A DNA stretch of 23,109 bases from a virus: IMG/VR virus record IMGVR_UViG_3300032524_000310, positions 1 through 23,109 of that record; one strand, 5' to 3'. The translations under genes and the position numbers were made by a program. The notes under the pieces are model-generated. The model was not told where the DNA came from and made no database searches. It saw only the letters and a list, made by a program, of their open reading frames with translations. This document shows, piece after piece, positions 7,341-13,423 of this stretch. Each line of letters opens with the position of its first letter. Position 1 is the stretch's first letter.

Positions 7341-8084
7341 TTACGAAATTCTTTCTAACTCACCAAAAAAGCCAGCAGAAACAAGGGCAGCTTTATCAGT
7401 ATCGCACTGAAATCCAATTACCACACCAGAAGAAATAGTAAAAGGGGGTATATTACTTATTGCAAGACTAAGGTCCTGAACACCAACAGCAGCGAAAGGT
7501 ATCATTAAGCCATCCTGGGTATAGTCGTGCGCGTCTAAAACTGTTGTAAAAAATCGTACAACTACCCTTGCGGCAGCAGTACCACTAATTCCTCCGCCAT
7601 ACATTGCTACAATTCTTAACTTATAATTATTAGGTACCATTCGTGCAGACGATGAGTTTCGAATTTTATTTGCTGCAATTTGCCCGTAAGTAGTACCACT
7701 ATTTGTGGCAGTGACTATACCAGCTGTTTGCTTGGTAGCCCCAAATGTTTCTAAATGCATTGCATTAATAAAACGAATATCAGTAGCATTTGTAAGAACT
7801 GGTGTTAGCCCTTCAAGAAAAATTTGTTCTATTTGTTGGTCCAGGTTGACATCTAGGTAATGAATTTCGATACTTTGCGCACCTGTTCCTGCATCCTTAT
7901 CATCGTTTGCACTGGTGCTAACAAAAGTCATTTGCAAACCAGTTTCAGGGGGAACATTTAAATCAGGGCCATCTGGCCAAACAAGATGATTAGTAACAGC
8001 ACCAGCTACATCTAGCTCCCCGTAGGAACTAAATTGCGTGGCATTTGGGCCACGATAGCCACCATATGCACCAGAAAGAGACAT
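7341..8084 (-). CDS. Virion structural protein, 247 aa (AT-rich gene)
   Basis: The gene is visibly richer in A and T than its neighbours. The protein starts with a glycine-rich segment ('MSLSGAYGGYRGPNATQFSSYGELDV') and continues with 'SIEIHYLDVNLDQQIEQIFLEG...NATDIRFINAMHLETFGATKQTAGIVTATNSGTTYGQIAANK'. The pattern 'atDIRFIxxMHxxTxGxxKxAxGxItatNgGttYxqI' followed by 'SSARMVPxNYKLRIVAMYGGGISGTAA' is one I recognise from virion proteins of other phages, without a firm function. It is β-rich, with no signal peptide or transmembrane helix. Placed among capsid, connector and LamG-like genes, it may be a capsid surface fibre or decoration. The preceding gene's stop is 2 nt from its start. Confidence 0.6.
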   Translation of the reverse strand: MSLSGAYGGYRGPNATQFSSYGELDVAGAVTNHLVWPDGPDLNVPPETGLQMTFVSTSANDDKDAGTGAQSIEIHYLDVNLDQQIEQIFLEGLTPVLTNATDIRFINAMHLETFGATKQTAGIVTATNSGTTYGQIAANKIRNSSSARMVPNNYKLRIVAMYGGGISGTAAARVVVRFFTTVLDAHDYTQDGLMIPFAAVGVQDLSLAISNIPPFTISSGVVIGFQCDTDKAALVSAGFFGELERIS

Positions 8085-8086
8085 AA

Positions 8087-8458
8087 TTAAGTTCCATTAC
8101 ATGTGACAATTAATCTATAAAAATTAGCGCCAATAACTTCATTAGATGGTGTTGATTTTACTGTGCGTGTGTTTGCAGCCCATTCGATCGTTCTTGCCTT
8201 ATTTCCATTAACTGAATTATCTGGAATTGGTTCCCAGGCGGGGTAGGAATTCACTGTTTGAATAAGAATTAAAAAATCGCCTGAAGTGGGAGTTACCGAA
8301 ATTGTTCCTTCAGTATCAGAGAAAAATTGCAAGCCACAAAAGCAATGTGTTCGGTTTGCATCGATGCTGTCAAGAATTATTTCTTCACCAACAGCAACGA
8401 TTTCACTTTCAATTTGAGTGAATGTTTTATTCTCACGTTTGTTGGCTGGTGCGGTCAT
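8087..8458 (-). CDS. Hypothetical virion-associated protein, 123 aa (AT-rich gene)
   Basis: I do not recognise this family with confidence. The gene starts at TAATG, overlapping the upstream stop by one base, so it is translated together with the LamG-like gene before it. Its protein is β-rich, with 'FTQIESEIVAVGEEIIL', 'CFCGLQFFSDTEGTISVTPTSGDF' and 'TIEWAANTRTVKSTPSNEVIGANFYRLIVTCN'. The last block reads like the β edge strands of small phage surface proteins. Base composition is AT-rich like the following gene, so the pair may have been acquired together. Position suggests a capsid decoration or adhesin component; that is inference. Confidence 0.55.
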   Translation of the reverse strand: MTAPANKRENKTFTQIESEIVAVGEEIILDSIDANRTHCFCGLQFFSDTEGTISVTPTSGDFLILIQTVNSYPAWEPIPDNSVNGNKARTIEWAANTRTVKSTPSNEVIGANFYRLIVTCNGT

Positions 8459-9117
8459 TAGACAAAGTGCCTTGGCACCTGCCCCACGTAGACTGACAAC
8501 GGTTCAACGACCGTAAAGCCTGCTGGAGCTCCTTGAGAAATAGCAGGGACGTCCGGAATGACGGTTCCCTGCGCTGCGGAAGCAAAACTACCATTCGATG
8601 CAGCAGCCCAGGAACCAGCAATCCCGAAACCGTTTGAAGAGGCAGTGGAACGAGCGAGCTCATTTCCATTACCCCACATACGTACCCGACCATCCCCTGG
8701 TCGAGCAGCTACAATGATTTCTAACTCAAGCCCAACAGGAAGTTCCACTGTGTTGTCAAAAAGTGCCGTGGCTCCATTTACGGTGCCATCTTCTCCTGAA
8801 TGGAAACCAATGGTATTATCCCCGACCCAAAGAGCGGAGCCAATAGCATCGTCTCCAAATTCAAAAGCCAACCCGCGATGCTGCCCAGCATTTTCCGTGA
8901 TGGCAATCGCGGTTTTGAAAGTGATTGGCGCAGTACGTACCGGGAAGATTGTCCCGGCTGCAATATCCGCAACTTCCATGACCGTATCCCCGAACAACCG
9001 ATGAGATCGGTTCATTTCGGGGACACCGGCAAGAGAACGACGACGTTCCCTCGAGTGGAAGAAGATCGCCTGCTCTTGCCCATCCAACTCTTTAAGGGGT
9101 TGAGGCAAAGCAGCCAT
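8458..9117 (-). CDS. LamG/concanavalin-like virion protein, 219 aa
   Basis: The protein has an N-terminal helix-rich segment ('LKELDGQEQAIFFHSRERRRSL') and then a β-rich part with 'APITFKTAIAITENAGQHRGLAFEFGDDAIGSALWVGDNTIGFHSGEDGT', 'LELEIIVAARPGDGRVRMWGNGNELARS' and 'GSWAAASNGSFASAAQGT'. This order of strands resembles LamG or concanavalin A-like lectin domains, which in phage virions often bind host surface sugars. No catalytic residues can be named. The gene lies between capsid-associated proteins and the connector genes. AAGGG precedes the ATG. It may be a capsid-bound adhesin. The fold is inferred by eye, and a structural search would be needed to confirm it. Confidence 0.5.
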   Translation of the reverse strand: MAALPQPLKELDGQEQAIFFHSRERRRSLAGVPEMNRSHRLFGDTVMEVADIAAGTIFPVRTAPITFKTAIAITENAGQHRGLAFEFGDDAIGSALWVGDNTIGFHSGEDGTVNGATALFDNTVELPVGLELEIIVAARPGDGRVRMWGNGNELARSTASSNGFGIAGSWAAASNGSFASAAQGTVIPDVPAISQGAPAGFTVVEPLSVYVGQVPRHFV

Positions 9118-9128
9118 GGTCGTTACCC

Positions 9129-9920
9129 TTAGTATCTAGGCCGGGCTGATCCCCGTGCCGGTTTACGAGCACCCATGGCCCGGTCGATTGGAGCCTTGGG
9201 GTCGGTGGCGTTGGCAACATCCTTGGGATGAAGGCCAGTGCTCTCGATGAACTTGTTCATCCCCTGGGCACGTTGCACCCGGTTCTTGTTCTGTTGTTCC
9301 AGGTATGCCCGTACCCCGGCAGTGCCGTGGTTGGGATCAGCCTTTTCCATATGGGAAATCCGACCATTGAGGGCATTGACACCATTGGCCAAGGCATCCG
9401 CAACCTTTTTGATTTCTTCCAGGGCATTCTGGGCCTGCAGCATTTCGCTGGTCAAACGTTTCCGTTCCTCTTCCAACTCACCATATGGCATTTCCTGCAG
9501 GGCTTTGGCGGTGGGGATACCCAACTGGCGCAACTTCATGCCGCTCATGCTTTCTTCGGCTTCCGGCTCGGCTTCGGCTTTGGCGTCGGCTTTGGCGTCG
9601 GTATCGGCGATGGTGAAATCTGTTTCCGGCTCCAGATCAGCGGCTTCATCCAAACCAGCATTGGCGTCTGGCTCCAGATCAGCGGCTTCATTGGCAGCAT
9701 CCGGAGTGGGTACAGCATCTTCCCCGGCTGCCGGGTCCGGGTCGGGAACGTCGGCAGCCGTTTCACGGGTGAAGTCAGGGGCAGCGTTGGTCACGTCGGC
9801 ACGGGTAATAGATTTATCACCAACCAACCCCTCAACAACGTCCATGCGCGGAAGGCCATCAGCCGTCCACTGGTCGTCGTTCTTCGGGTCCAAGGTATTT
9901 AGTGCTTCCACGATGTTCAT
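9129..9920 (-). CDS. Capsid-region protein with acidic repeat linker, 263 aa
   Basis: The N-terminal part 'MNIVEALNTLDPKNDDQWTADGLPRMDVV...ITRADVTNAAPDF' is a segment I recognise from phages in the same place after the capsid gene, without a known function. Residues about 60-125 are a low-complexity acidic, alanine-rich linker with the duplicated element 'EAADLEP'. A coiled coil follows (about 145-200: 'YGELEEERKRLTSEMLQAQNALEEIKKVADAL'), and the C-terminus is basic (ARKPARGSARPRY). The shape (short head domain, acidic linker, coiled coil, basic tail) could suit an internal or decoration protein. A GAGGAG site lies before the start. A 22-bp direct repeat at 9628-9649 and 9670-9691 encodes the linker duplication. 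Confidence 0.62.
   Translation of the reverse strand: MNIVEALNTLDPKNDDQWTADGLPRMDVVEGLVGDKSITRADVTNAAPDFTRETAADVPDPDPAAGEDAVPTPDAANEAADLEPDANAGLDEAADLEPETDFTIADTDAKADAKAEAEPEAEESMSGMKLRQLGIPTAKALQEMPYGELEEERKRLTSEMLQAQNALEEIKKVADALANGVNALNGRISHMEKADPNHGTAGVRAYLEQQNKNRVQRAQGMNKFIESTGLHPKDVANATDPKAPIDRAMGARKPARGSARPRY
9628..9691. repeat. 22-bp direct repeat, 42-bp period
   Basis: The segments 9628-9649 and 9670-9691 are identical over 22 bp (they begin GGCTCCAGATCAGC). The period of 42 bp equals 14 codons, so the reading frame is kept and the acidic linker of the 263-aa protein is lengthened. Nearby (9570-9606) a GGCTTTGGCGTC-type short repeat encodes an Ala-Asp/Lys-rich stretch. This is likely a slippage-prone segment that varies in length between relatives. 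Confidence 0.85.
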
Positions 9921-9944
9921 TCGTCTGCTCCTCTATAATTTTGT

Positions 9945-9966
9945 GGGGTGAGGTTTCCCTCACCCC
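9945..9966 (-). other. Hairpin with GAAA tetraloop between capsid-region genes
   Basis: On the minus strand GGGGTGAGG, GAAA, CCTCACCCC form a 9-bp stem with a GNRA tetraloop between the stop of the 174-aa gene and the start of the 263-aa gene. No U-tract follows (ACAAAATTATAG), so it is a poor intrinsic terminator and more likely an RNA stabiliser or processing site. Confidence 0.65.
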
Positions 9967-9972
9967 GGGAAA

Positions 9973-10497
9973 TTAGTCGTCACCCAGCATACTAAACAGC
10001 AGCTGGACTTCGCCAGTGGCGGTCATGGCGATGCCATCGGCATCGATATCGGCATCGTCCACCAACACGTTCAAGTTTAGCTCGAGGGAGCCGTCCGTGT
10101 TATCATGAACTTCACCAGTGTCCGCATTGACGCTGGTACCACGGGTCCGGGGGCTAACTTCAGCCACCGCTGGGCCCAAGGCGGTAGAACCAACGATATC
10201 AATATCACCAGCAGTGATTGTGGCGTCGTCGGCGGGAGTTGTACCAACACCAAAGTCACCATTCCAGGTATCCACCAGGTTAGCACTGGAGCCGGGACCG
10301 GCCACCGAGATATAACCAGTGGCACCGAGGAAGAGCAAATTGCCTTCCGGCAACCCGCCCAAAACCACCGTACCAAAACCAATACCTGCGGCACCGTCGA
10401 CCGTAATGGCCAAGGCATCAAGGGTAAAGGTCTGCTTCATCGTGTGCTGTGTTAAAGCACTGCCGCGAGAGAGTGACCGTTCAAGTCCTTTTGTCAT
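9973..10497 (-). CDS. Capsid-associated structural protein, 174 aa
   Basis: This gene follows the major capsid gene across a terminator. The protein has 'FGTVVLGGLPEGNLLFLGATGYISV', 'SANLVDTWNGDFGVGTTPADDATI', 'STALGPAVAEVSPRTRG' and 'NTDGSLELNLNVLVDDADI' blocks, ending 'ATGEVQLLFSMLGDD'. I recognise this order (fGTVV...PEGNxLFLGA...NLVDTWxGDxGxGTTPA...DNTDGSLExNLNxLxDDAxI) from conserved phage proteins beside capsid genes; a decoration role is likely but not shown. The sequence is β-rich with no membrane segment. TAGGAAT precedes the ATG; an internal ATG at codon 20 (MKQTF) is a second possible start. Confidence 0.65.
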   Translation of the reverse strand: MTKGLERSLSRGSALTQHTMKQTFTLDALAITVDGAAGIGFGTVVLGGLPEGNLLFLGATGYISVAGPGSSANLVDTWNGDFGVGTTPADDATITAGDIDIVGSTALGPAVAEVSPRTRGTSVNADTGEVHDNTDGSLELNLNVLVDDADIDADGIAMTATGEVQLLFSMLGDD

Positions 10498-10528
10498 AAT
10501 AGAATTCCTACTTCAGAGGTTAAGGAAA

Positions 10529-10552
10529 GAAGGGAGGCCGAAGCCTCCCTTC
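10529..10552 (-). terminator. Intrinsic terminator after the major capsid gene
   Basis: On the minus strand a 10-bp perfect stem, GAAGGGAGGC with GCCTCCCTTC, is capped by a TTCG tetraloop and followed by TTTCCTT. It starts 6 nt after the capsid gene's stop. UUCG-capped GC-rich stems followed by U-rich sequence are typical rho-independent terminators. Confidence 0.85.
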
Positions 10553-10557
10553 AACTT

Positions 10558-11592
10558 TTAGGCCTCACGGGTGACCAATCGGGCAAACTTGATTTGCTTG
10601 CGTTCCGGGTAGACCCGGTTCCAAGAACCAGCGTTGTTCAGGTCGTTGGCACCGGTGGTATTGCCAGGTCCGCCATTCGGCGACGTGCCGGTGTAGGCAT
10701 GACCGACCGGATGCAGAGACCATTCATGACGGTTGTACAGGACTTCCTGGCCACCACCATTGCCGGCACCGGGAATGCGTTCGATTTCGGTCGGAACCTT
10801 CGGGGAACCAACACCAAGGCGAACTGCACCAGCACCGAACAGCCACGTTTCGTAAACGGAGCCAGTCACCGGCATACCATCATCAACCACGACTTCCCGA
10901 CCGAGGAAGGTCGGAATTTGAATTTCACCCCGTGCATCGGGAATGAAATCGATCAGGTTGTTTTTCTGCATGCGGGAGAAGACCACCGAGTGAACCATGA
11001 CGGCGGTAAGGTCTTCCATGCTGTCACCCATCGTTACCGAGGCATCGATAAAGGCTTCAGCAGAGAAGTCTGTAACACCGGCAACGTAGCTGACACCGGA
11101 AATGTCGTTGGAGTAATCACCAGCATCACCAGCCGTGTTGTCGGCGATAACACCGTTCATGGTGGCGATGAAAGCAGCCTGCAAACGACGTGTCCAGTAA
11201 TAGGCCACACGCATTGCAATTGACTCAAGCGGATCGGTACCAGCCAAAACAGCGGCCAGGTCCGAAGACGACCAAGAGTTGTTGCGGCTCAGTCGCACGG
11301 CGACTTCCTGGTCCGTTTCAACCTTCAGCGGATCGGGATCAGCAGTACCACCAGAGTGCGTGGCAGAACCAGTATCGGTAGAGACACGATCGGTATCATT
11401 GTCCAGGTCGCGGAACGACGGGACATTGAACGTCAGGCCACCACCGGCCAGCAAATTGTCAATGAAAGGATCACGAACAGCGACACCCGACTGGATGATA
11501 CGGGCTTTTTGTTCAGTGAGCTGTTGAATGTAGGGGGTAAAGATTTCAGGTACGACGACGTCGCTGACCTGAGTAACGGGACCGGCTGCCAT
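10558..11592 (-). CDS. Major capsid protein (gp13-like, HK97 fold), 344 aa
   Basis: The protein matches the gp13-like major capsid family: 'VSDVVVPEIFTPYIQQLTEQKARIIQSGVAVRD' at the N-terminus, 'GGGLTFNVPSFRDLDND' (about residues 50-66), 'VRLSRNNSWSSSDLAAVLAGTDPLESIAMRVAYYWTRRLQAAFI' (about 98-141), and 'MVHSVVFSRMQKNNLIDFIPDARGEIQIPTFLGREVVVDDGMPV' further on. It forms the icosahedral shell with the HK97 fold. No N-terminal cleaved delta domain is evident; a separate scaffold gene is present upstream. AGGAGG lies before the ATG. The gene has its own promoter (11708-11736) and lies between two terminators, fitting strong, separately set expression. Length is normal for the family. Confidence 0.92.
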   Translation of the reverse strand: MAAGPVTQVSDVVVPEIFTPYIQQLTEQKARIIQSGVAVRDPFIDNLLAGGGLTFNVPSFRDLDNDTDRVSTDTGSATHSGGTADPDPLKVETDQEVAVRLSRNNSWSSSDLAAVLAGTDPLESIAMRVAYYWTRRLQAAFIATMNGVIADNTAGDAGDYSNDISGVSYVAGVTDFSAEAFIDASVTMGDSMEDLTAVMVHSVVFSRMQKNNLIDFIPDARGEIQIPTFLGREVVVDDGMPVTGSVYETWLFGAGAVRLGVGSPKVPTEIERIPGAGNGGGQEVLYNRHEWSLHPVGHAYTGTSPNGGPGNTTGANDLNNAGSWNRVYPERKQIKFARLVTREA

Positions 11593-11707
11593 GATAAAGT
11601 CCTCCTATTAGGAATGGCTAAAGTTTGTTAAAACCTTCGCCGCGCACCATGGCCGGTTCGGGGGTGAATTGGAAGAAATGAAAACCATGTTCTCATTTGA
11701 TAATTTA

Positions 11708-11736
11708 CATATATCCCCTCTGGGTAGAGAGGGCAA
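11708..11736 (-). promoter_or_regulatory. Promoter for the major capsid gene
   Basis: On the minus strand TTGCCC (11736-11731), 17 bp and TATATG (11713-11708) form a sigma70-like promoter. It lies just after the scaffold terminator and 116 bp before the capsid start. An inverted repeat CCCTCT-ctaccc-AGAGGG spans the -35 edge and the spacer and might be an operator. Predicted from spacing and sequence only. Confidence 0.7.
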
Positions 11737-11745
11737 GGATAAAAT

Positions 11746-11780
11746 GAAGACGCTGGCCTTTGGTGGGGGCCAGCGTCTTC
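11746..11780 (-). terminator. Terminator between scaffold and capsid genes
   Basis: A 13-bp perfect stem (GAAGACGCTGGCC with GGCCAGCGTCTTC) and a 9-nt loop lie 3 nt beyond the scaffold stop. On the minus strand ATTTTAT follows. It is strong enough to end or weaken transcription from the scaffold gene before the capsid promoter. Confidence 0.8.
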
Positions 11781-11783
11781 TAT

Positions 11784-12608
11784 TTACTTCACGGGGGCAG
11801 GCTTGGTCCCGCCGACGGTTGTGCCGGCAGCCTGGGCCATACGACCAGCCTTGTCGGGATCAGCACGAACAGCTGCACCCTGCTTGGTCATATTCCAGTG
11901 AGCTGCGGAGAATGGGTTCTCGCTGAAGCCACCACCGGCATTACCACCACCGTTGGCTCCACCACCTTGGGCAGCAGGCCACCAATGCGGACGCTTCTCC
12001 TGCATTTCGGCCAGCCACGTTTCGGCATTAACACCGGGAGTGGCACCGATGCCATCCTTGGTGGTAACAGAACCATCTTCCTGGACTTCGAACACCCGTT
12101 CACCGAGCATCAACACATCGTCCATGGCCGTGGTTACAACTTTGGTCTCGGAAGCAGCACTGCGTACGGCGTCGGAGATTGTCCGGTTGGTTTCCTTGGT
12201 GGCATATTCGGTGTTGGTATTGACGAGCTCACCATTTTCTTCGGTGAGCTTGCGAATGTCCCGTTCCAGGGGAGCAACCTTGGTGGCCACACGGGCAGCA
12301 ACCAGGGCTTCAATTTTGTCTTCGTCGACTTGACCGTCACCATTTTCCAACCGGATACGGGCTTCCGCCAATTCGTCGGCGTCCTTGGCAATTTGTTCGG
12401 GATCGAGATCGGCCAATGGAACCAGCTTTTCCTTGGTGGCCTTGTGGTCGGTGCGTTCTTTGGTAAGGGAAGTTTGGAGCCGATCAACGTCGGCCTGGGT
12501 TTTCATTCCCTGAACTTCGGTAAGTTCCCACTTGCCGTCGCGTTCGGTATAAAGTTCCTGGAACTGTTCGGGAATGTCGTCTTGTTTATCGTATACTGCC
12601 TTGAGCAT
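11784..12608 (-). CDS. Capsid scaffold protein, 274 aa
   Basis: The gene precedes the major capsid gene, the usual scaffold position. Residues about 35-140 are a long charged helical region likely to be coiled coil ('VDRLQTSLTKERTDHKATKEKL', 'DADELAEARIRLENGDGQVDEDKIEALVAARVATKVAPLERDIRKLTEENGELV'). A C-terminal domain has 'RPHWWPAAQGGG', a Gly/Asn-rich linker and 'NPFSAAHWNMTKQGAAVRADPDKAGRMAQAAGT', a C-terminal capsid-binding pattern seen in scaffold proteins of related phages. It guides procapsid assembly and leaves before maturation. No protease motif is visible. AGAGGAG precedes the start, and transcription probably begins at the TATAAT promoter at 12669-12698. Confidence 0.82.
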   Translation of the reverse strand: MLKAVYDKQDDIPEQFQELYTERDGKWELTEVQGMKTQADVDRLQTSLTKERTDHKATKEKLVPLADLDPEQIAKDADELAEARIRLENGDGQVDEDKIEALVAARVATKVAPLERDIRKLTEENGELVNTNTEYATKETNRTISDAVRSAASETKVVTTAMDDVLMLGERVFEVQEDGSVTTKDGIGATPGVNAETWLAEMQEKRPHWWPAAQGGGANGGGNAGGGFSENPFSAAHWNMTKQGAAVRADPDKAGRMAQAAGTTVGGTKPAPVK

Positions 12609-12668
12609 ATTACGTCTCCTCTAGGGTTGTGCCATGCACGGTGGCCTTGATCATTCAAAGCTGGGCTG

Positions 12669-12698
12669 ATTATAAGCCCAAAAGAAGAAAATGAGCAA
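12669..12698 (-). promoter_or_regulatory. Promoter for the scaffold gene
   Basis: On the minus strand TTGCTC (12698-12693), 18 bp and a perfect TATAAT (12674-12669). The -10 box is enclosed by the inverted repeat TGGGCT-N7-AGCCCA, which could be a repressor site. It stands back to back with the rightward island 1 promoter at 12715-12743. Confidence 0.7.
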
Positions 12699-12714
12699 GG
12701 GGACAATTTAGTTG

Positions 12715-12743
12715 TTGCCTTTTGCGGGGAAGGGTGGTAAGGT
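12715..12743 (+). promoter_or_regulatory. Island 1 promoter (shared family)
   Basis: TTGCCT (12715-12720), 17 bp, TAAGGT (12738-12743). The box and the following leader TCAGGATTAGAAAAGGAG are nearly identical to those before island 2 at 15656-15684, and the 5' half is shared with island 3 at 21654-21682. The leader ends in the AGGAG ribosome binding site of the first island gene. Confidence 0.82.
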
Positions 12744-12773
12744 AAGGTCAGGATTAGAAAAGGAGAAAACGAA

Positions 12774-12986
12774 ATGACTACCTTCTACGCAATTAAAAAA
12801 CCTTCCCCCTACGGCGACAGCTTTGTTCGCGCAAGCGGCGACGACTATAAAGGGATGGGACCTTGCCCGACCCTCTTCAGCAGGAAGGAACGTGCTGAAA
12901 CGGTTATCGCCAACTACAAATGGATTTCCAAGAATTCCGGAAAGCCTGCTTCCACCCTTGAAATCATCGAAGTGGAGATCGGATAA
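12774..12986 (+). CDS. Small hypothetical protein, 70 aa, island 1 first gene
   Basis: I do not recognise this protein. It is the first gene behind the island 1 promoter, with AAAAGGAG 8 nt before the ATG. The sequence starts MTTFYAIKKPSPYGDSFVRA, has a short central 'GPCPTLFSRKERAETVIANYKW' segment and an acidic β-like end (ASTLEIIEVEIG). The arrangement 'PTLFxxKERAExVIxxY' and a final β strand suggests a small α/β fold. There is no membrane segment. Its stop overlaps the next start by one base (TAATG), so the two genes are probably translated together. Function unknown; an accessory role in infection is an inference from position. Confidence 0.78.
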   Translation: MTTFYAIKKPSPYGDSFVRASGDDYKGMGPCPTLFSRKERAETVIANYKWISKNSGKPASTLEIIEVEIG

Positions 12987-13225
12987 TGGGTATCGAACTT
13001 AAGTCCATCAATAACGCTTCCCCTCGCTGCATCGATATTTATAAAAGCGGGTGGACCCCAGCATCCCCCTGGTGCGCCGATGTTATTTTCGAGGATGGTC
13101 GTTCCTGGCCTGCATGGCAACAATCCTTTCGCACTAAAACTGCGATGGTGAAAAATATCAATACAGCTCTTGACAGTGTTGGTCTCCCAGACCTCCCCAT
13201 CATAAGGGTCAAGGACAAAGAATAA
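12986..13225 (+). CDS. Small hypothetical protein, 79 aa
   Basis: I do not recognise this family. The ATG overlaps the stop of the previous gene (TAATG), which argues for coupled translation. The protein is a compact α/β sequence: 'IELKSINNASPRCIDIYKSGW', 'ASPWCADVIFEDGRSWPAWQQSF' and a C-terminal helix 'TKTAMVKNINTALDSVGLPDL'. It has two cysteines (C15, C30) and several tryptophans but no clear metal-binding pattern. It is the last gene before the 198-nt structured spacer carrying two hairpin copies. Function unknown. Confidence 0.75.
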   Translation: MGIELKSINNASPRCIDIYKSGWTPASPWCADVIFEDGRSWPAWQQSFRTKTAMVKNINTALDSVGLPDLPIIRVKDKE

Positions 13226-13256
13226 TAATTAACCCCACCTGCGGACAACCCGCCCA

Positions 13257-13388
13257 CTCCCCGGAGCCTGTGAGAAGGTGGCCGGGGGTAAGGGGTGTAG
13301 GAACAAGGAGACTGTCATGAATATCGAGGGCTAAATCCCTCCCGCTCCCCGGAGCCTCTTCAATGAGGTGGCCGGGGGTAAGGGGTGT
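13257..13388 (+). repeat. Twin hairpin element in island 1 leader region
   Basis: Two copies, 13257-13298 and 13345-13388, share CTCCCCGGAGCCT on the left and AGGTGGCCGGGGGTAAGG then GGTGT on the right. Only the hairpin loop differs: GTGAGA in copy 1, CTTCAATG in copy 2. Each can fold with CCCCGG pairing CCGGGG and GCCT pairing AGGT; in copy 2 an extra C-G pair forms. The distal GGGGTGT could compete for the same CTCCCC. There is no U-tract, so these are not ordinary terminators. They enclose a five-codon frame with a strong ribosome binding site (13317-13334). The remainder of 13226-13423 holds no gene. Confidence 0.85.
13317..13334 (+). CDS. Possible five-residue leader peptide MNIEG
   Basis: AAGGAG lies 7 nt before an ATG that opens a five-codon frame, MNIEG, ending in TAA. 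The stop lies in the loop of a small hairpin (GAGGG-ctaaat-CCCTC, 13326-13341). The frame sits between the two copies of the hairpin element. It may be translated as a leader peptide that changes folding of the second copy and thus expression of the HTH gene at 13424. The evidence is the ribosome binding site and its setting only. Confidence 0.35.
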   Translation: MNIEG

Positions 13389-13423
13389 GAACTTTTTATA
13401 CTTAAAAATGGAGAACCAGTGTT

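Noticed and set aside
9228-9951. Two long plus-strand frames opposite the acidic linker gene
   Set aside because: Their low-complexity sequence mirrors the repeat-rich Ala/Asp/Glu codons of the real gene on the minus strand.
11760-12650. A 296-codon open frame on the plus strand opposite the scaffold gene
   Set aside because: It overlaps the scaffold gene entirely, has no ribosome binding site and a glycine/phenylalanine-rich sequence typical of an antisense reading of coiled-coil coding DNA; it also covers two promoters and a terminator.
13257-13298. Ordinary terminator after the second island 1 gene
   Set aside because: The stem is followed by GGGTAAGGGGTGT, not by a U-run, and the same element appears again before the next gene.
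13257-13388. CRISPR-like repeat pair
   Set aside because: Only two copies, each able to fold by itself, and the spacer contains a ribosome binding site and a small frame; no cas genes and no further repeats.
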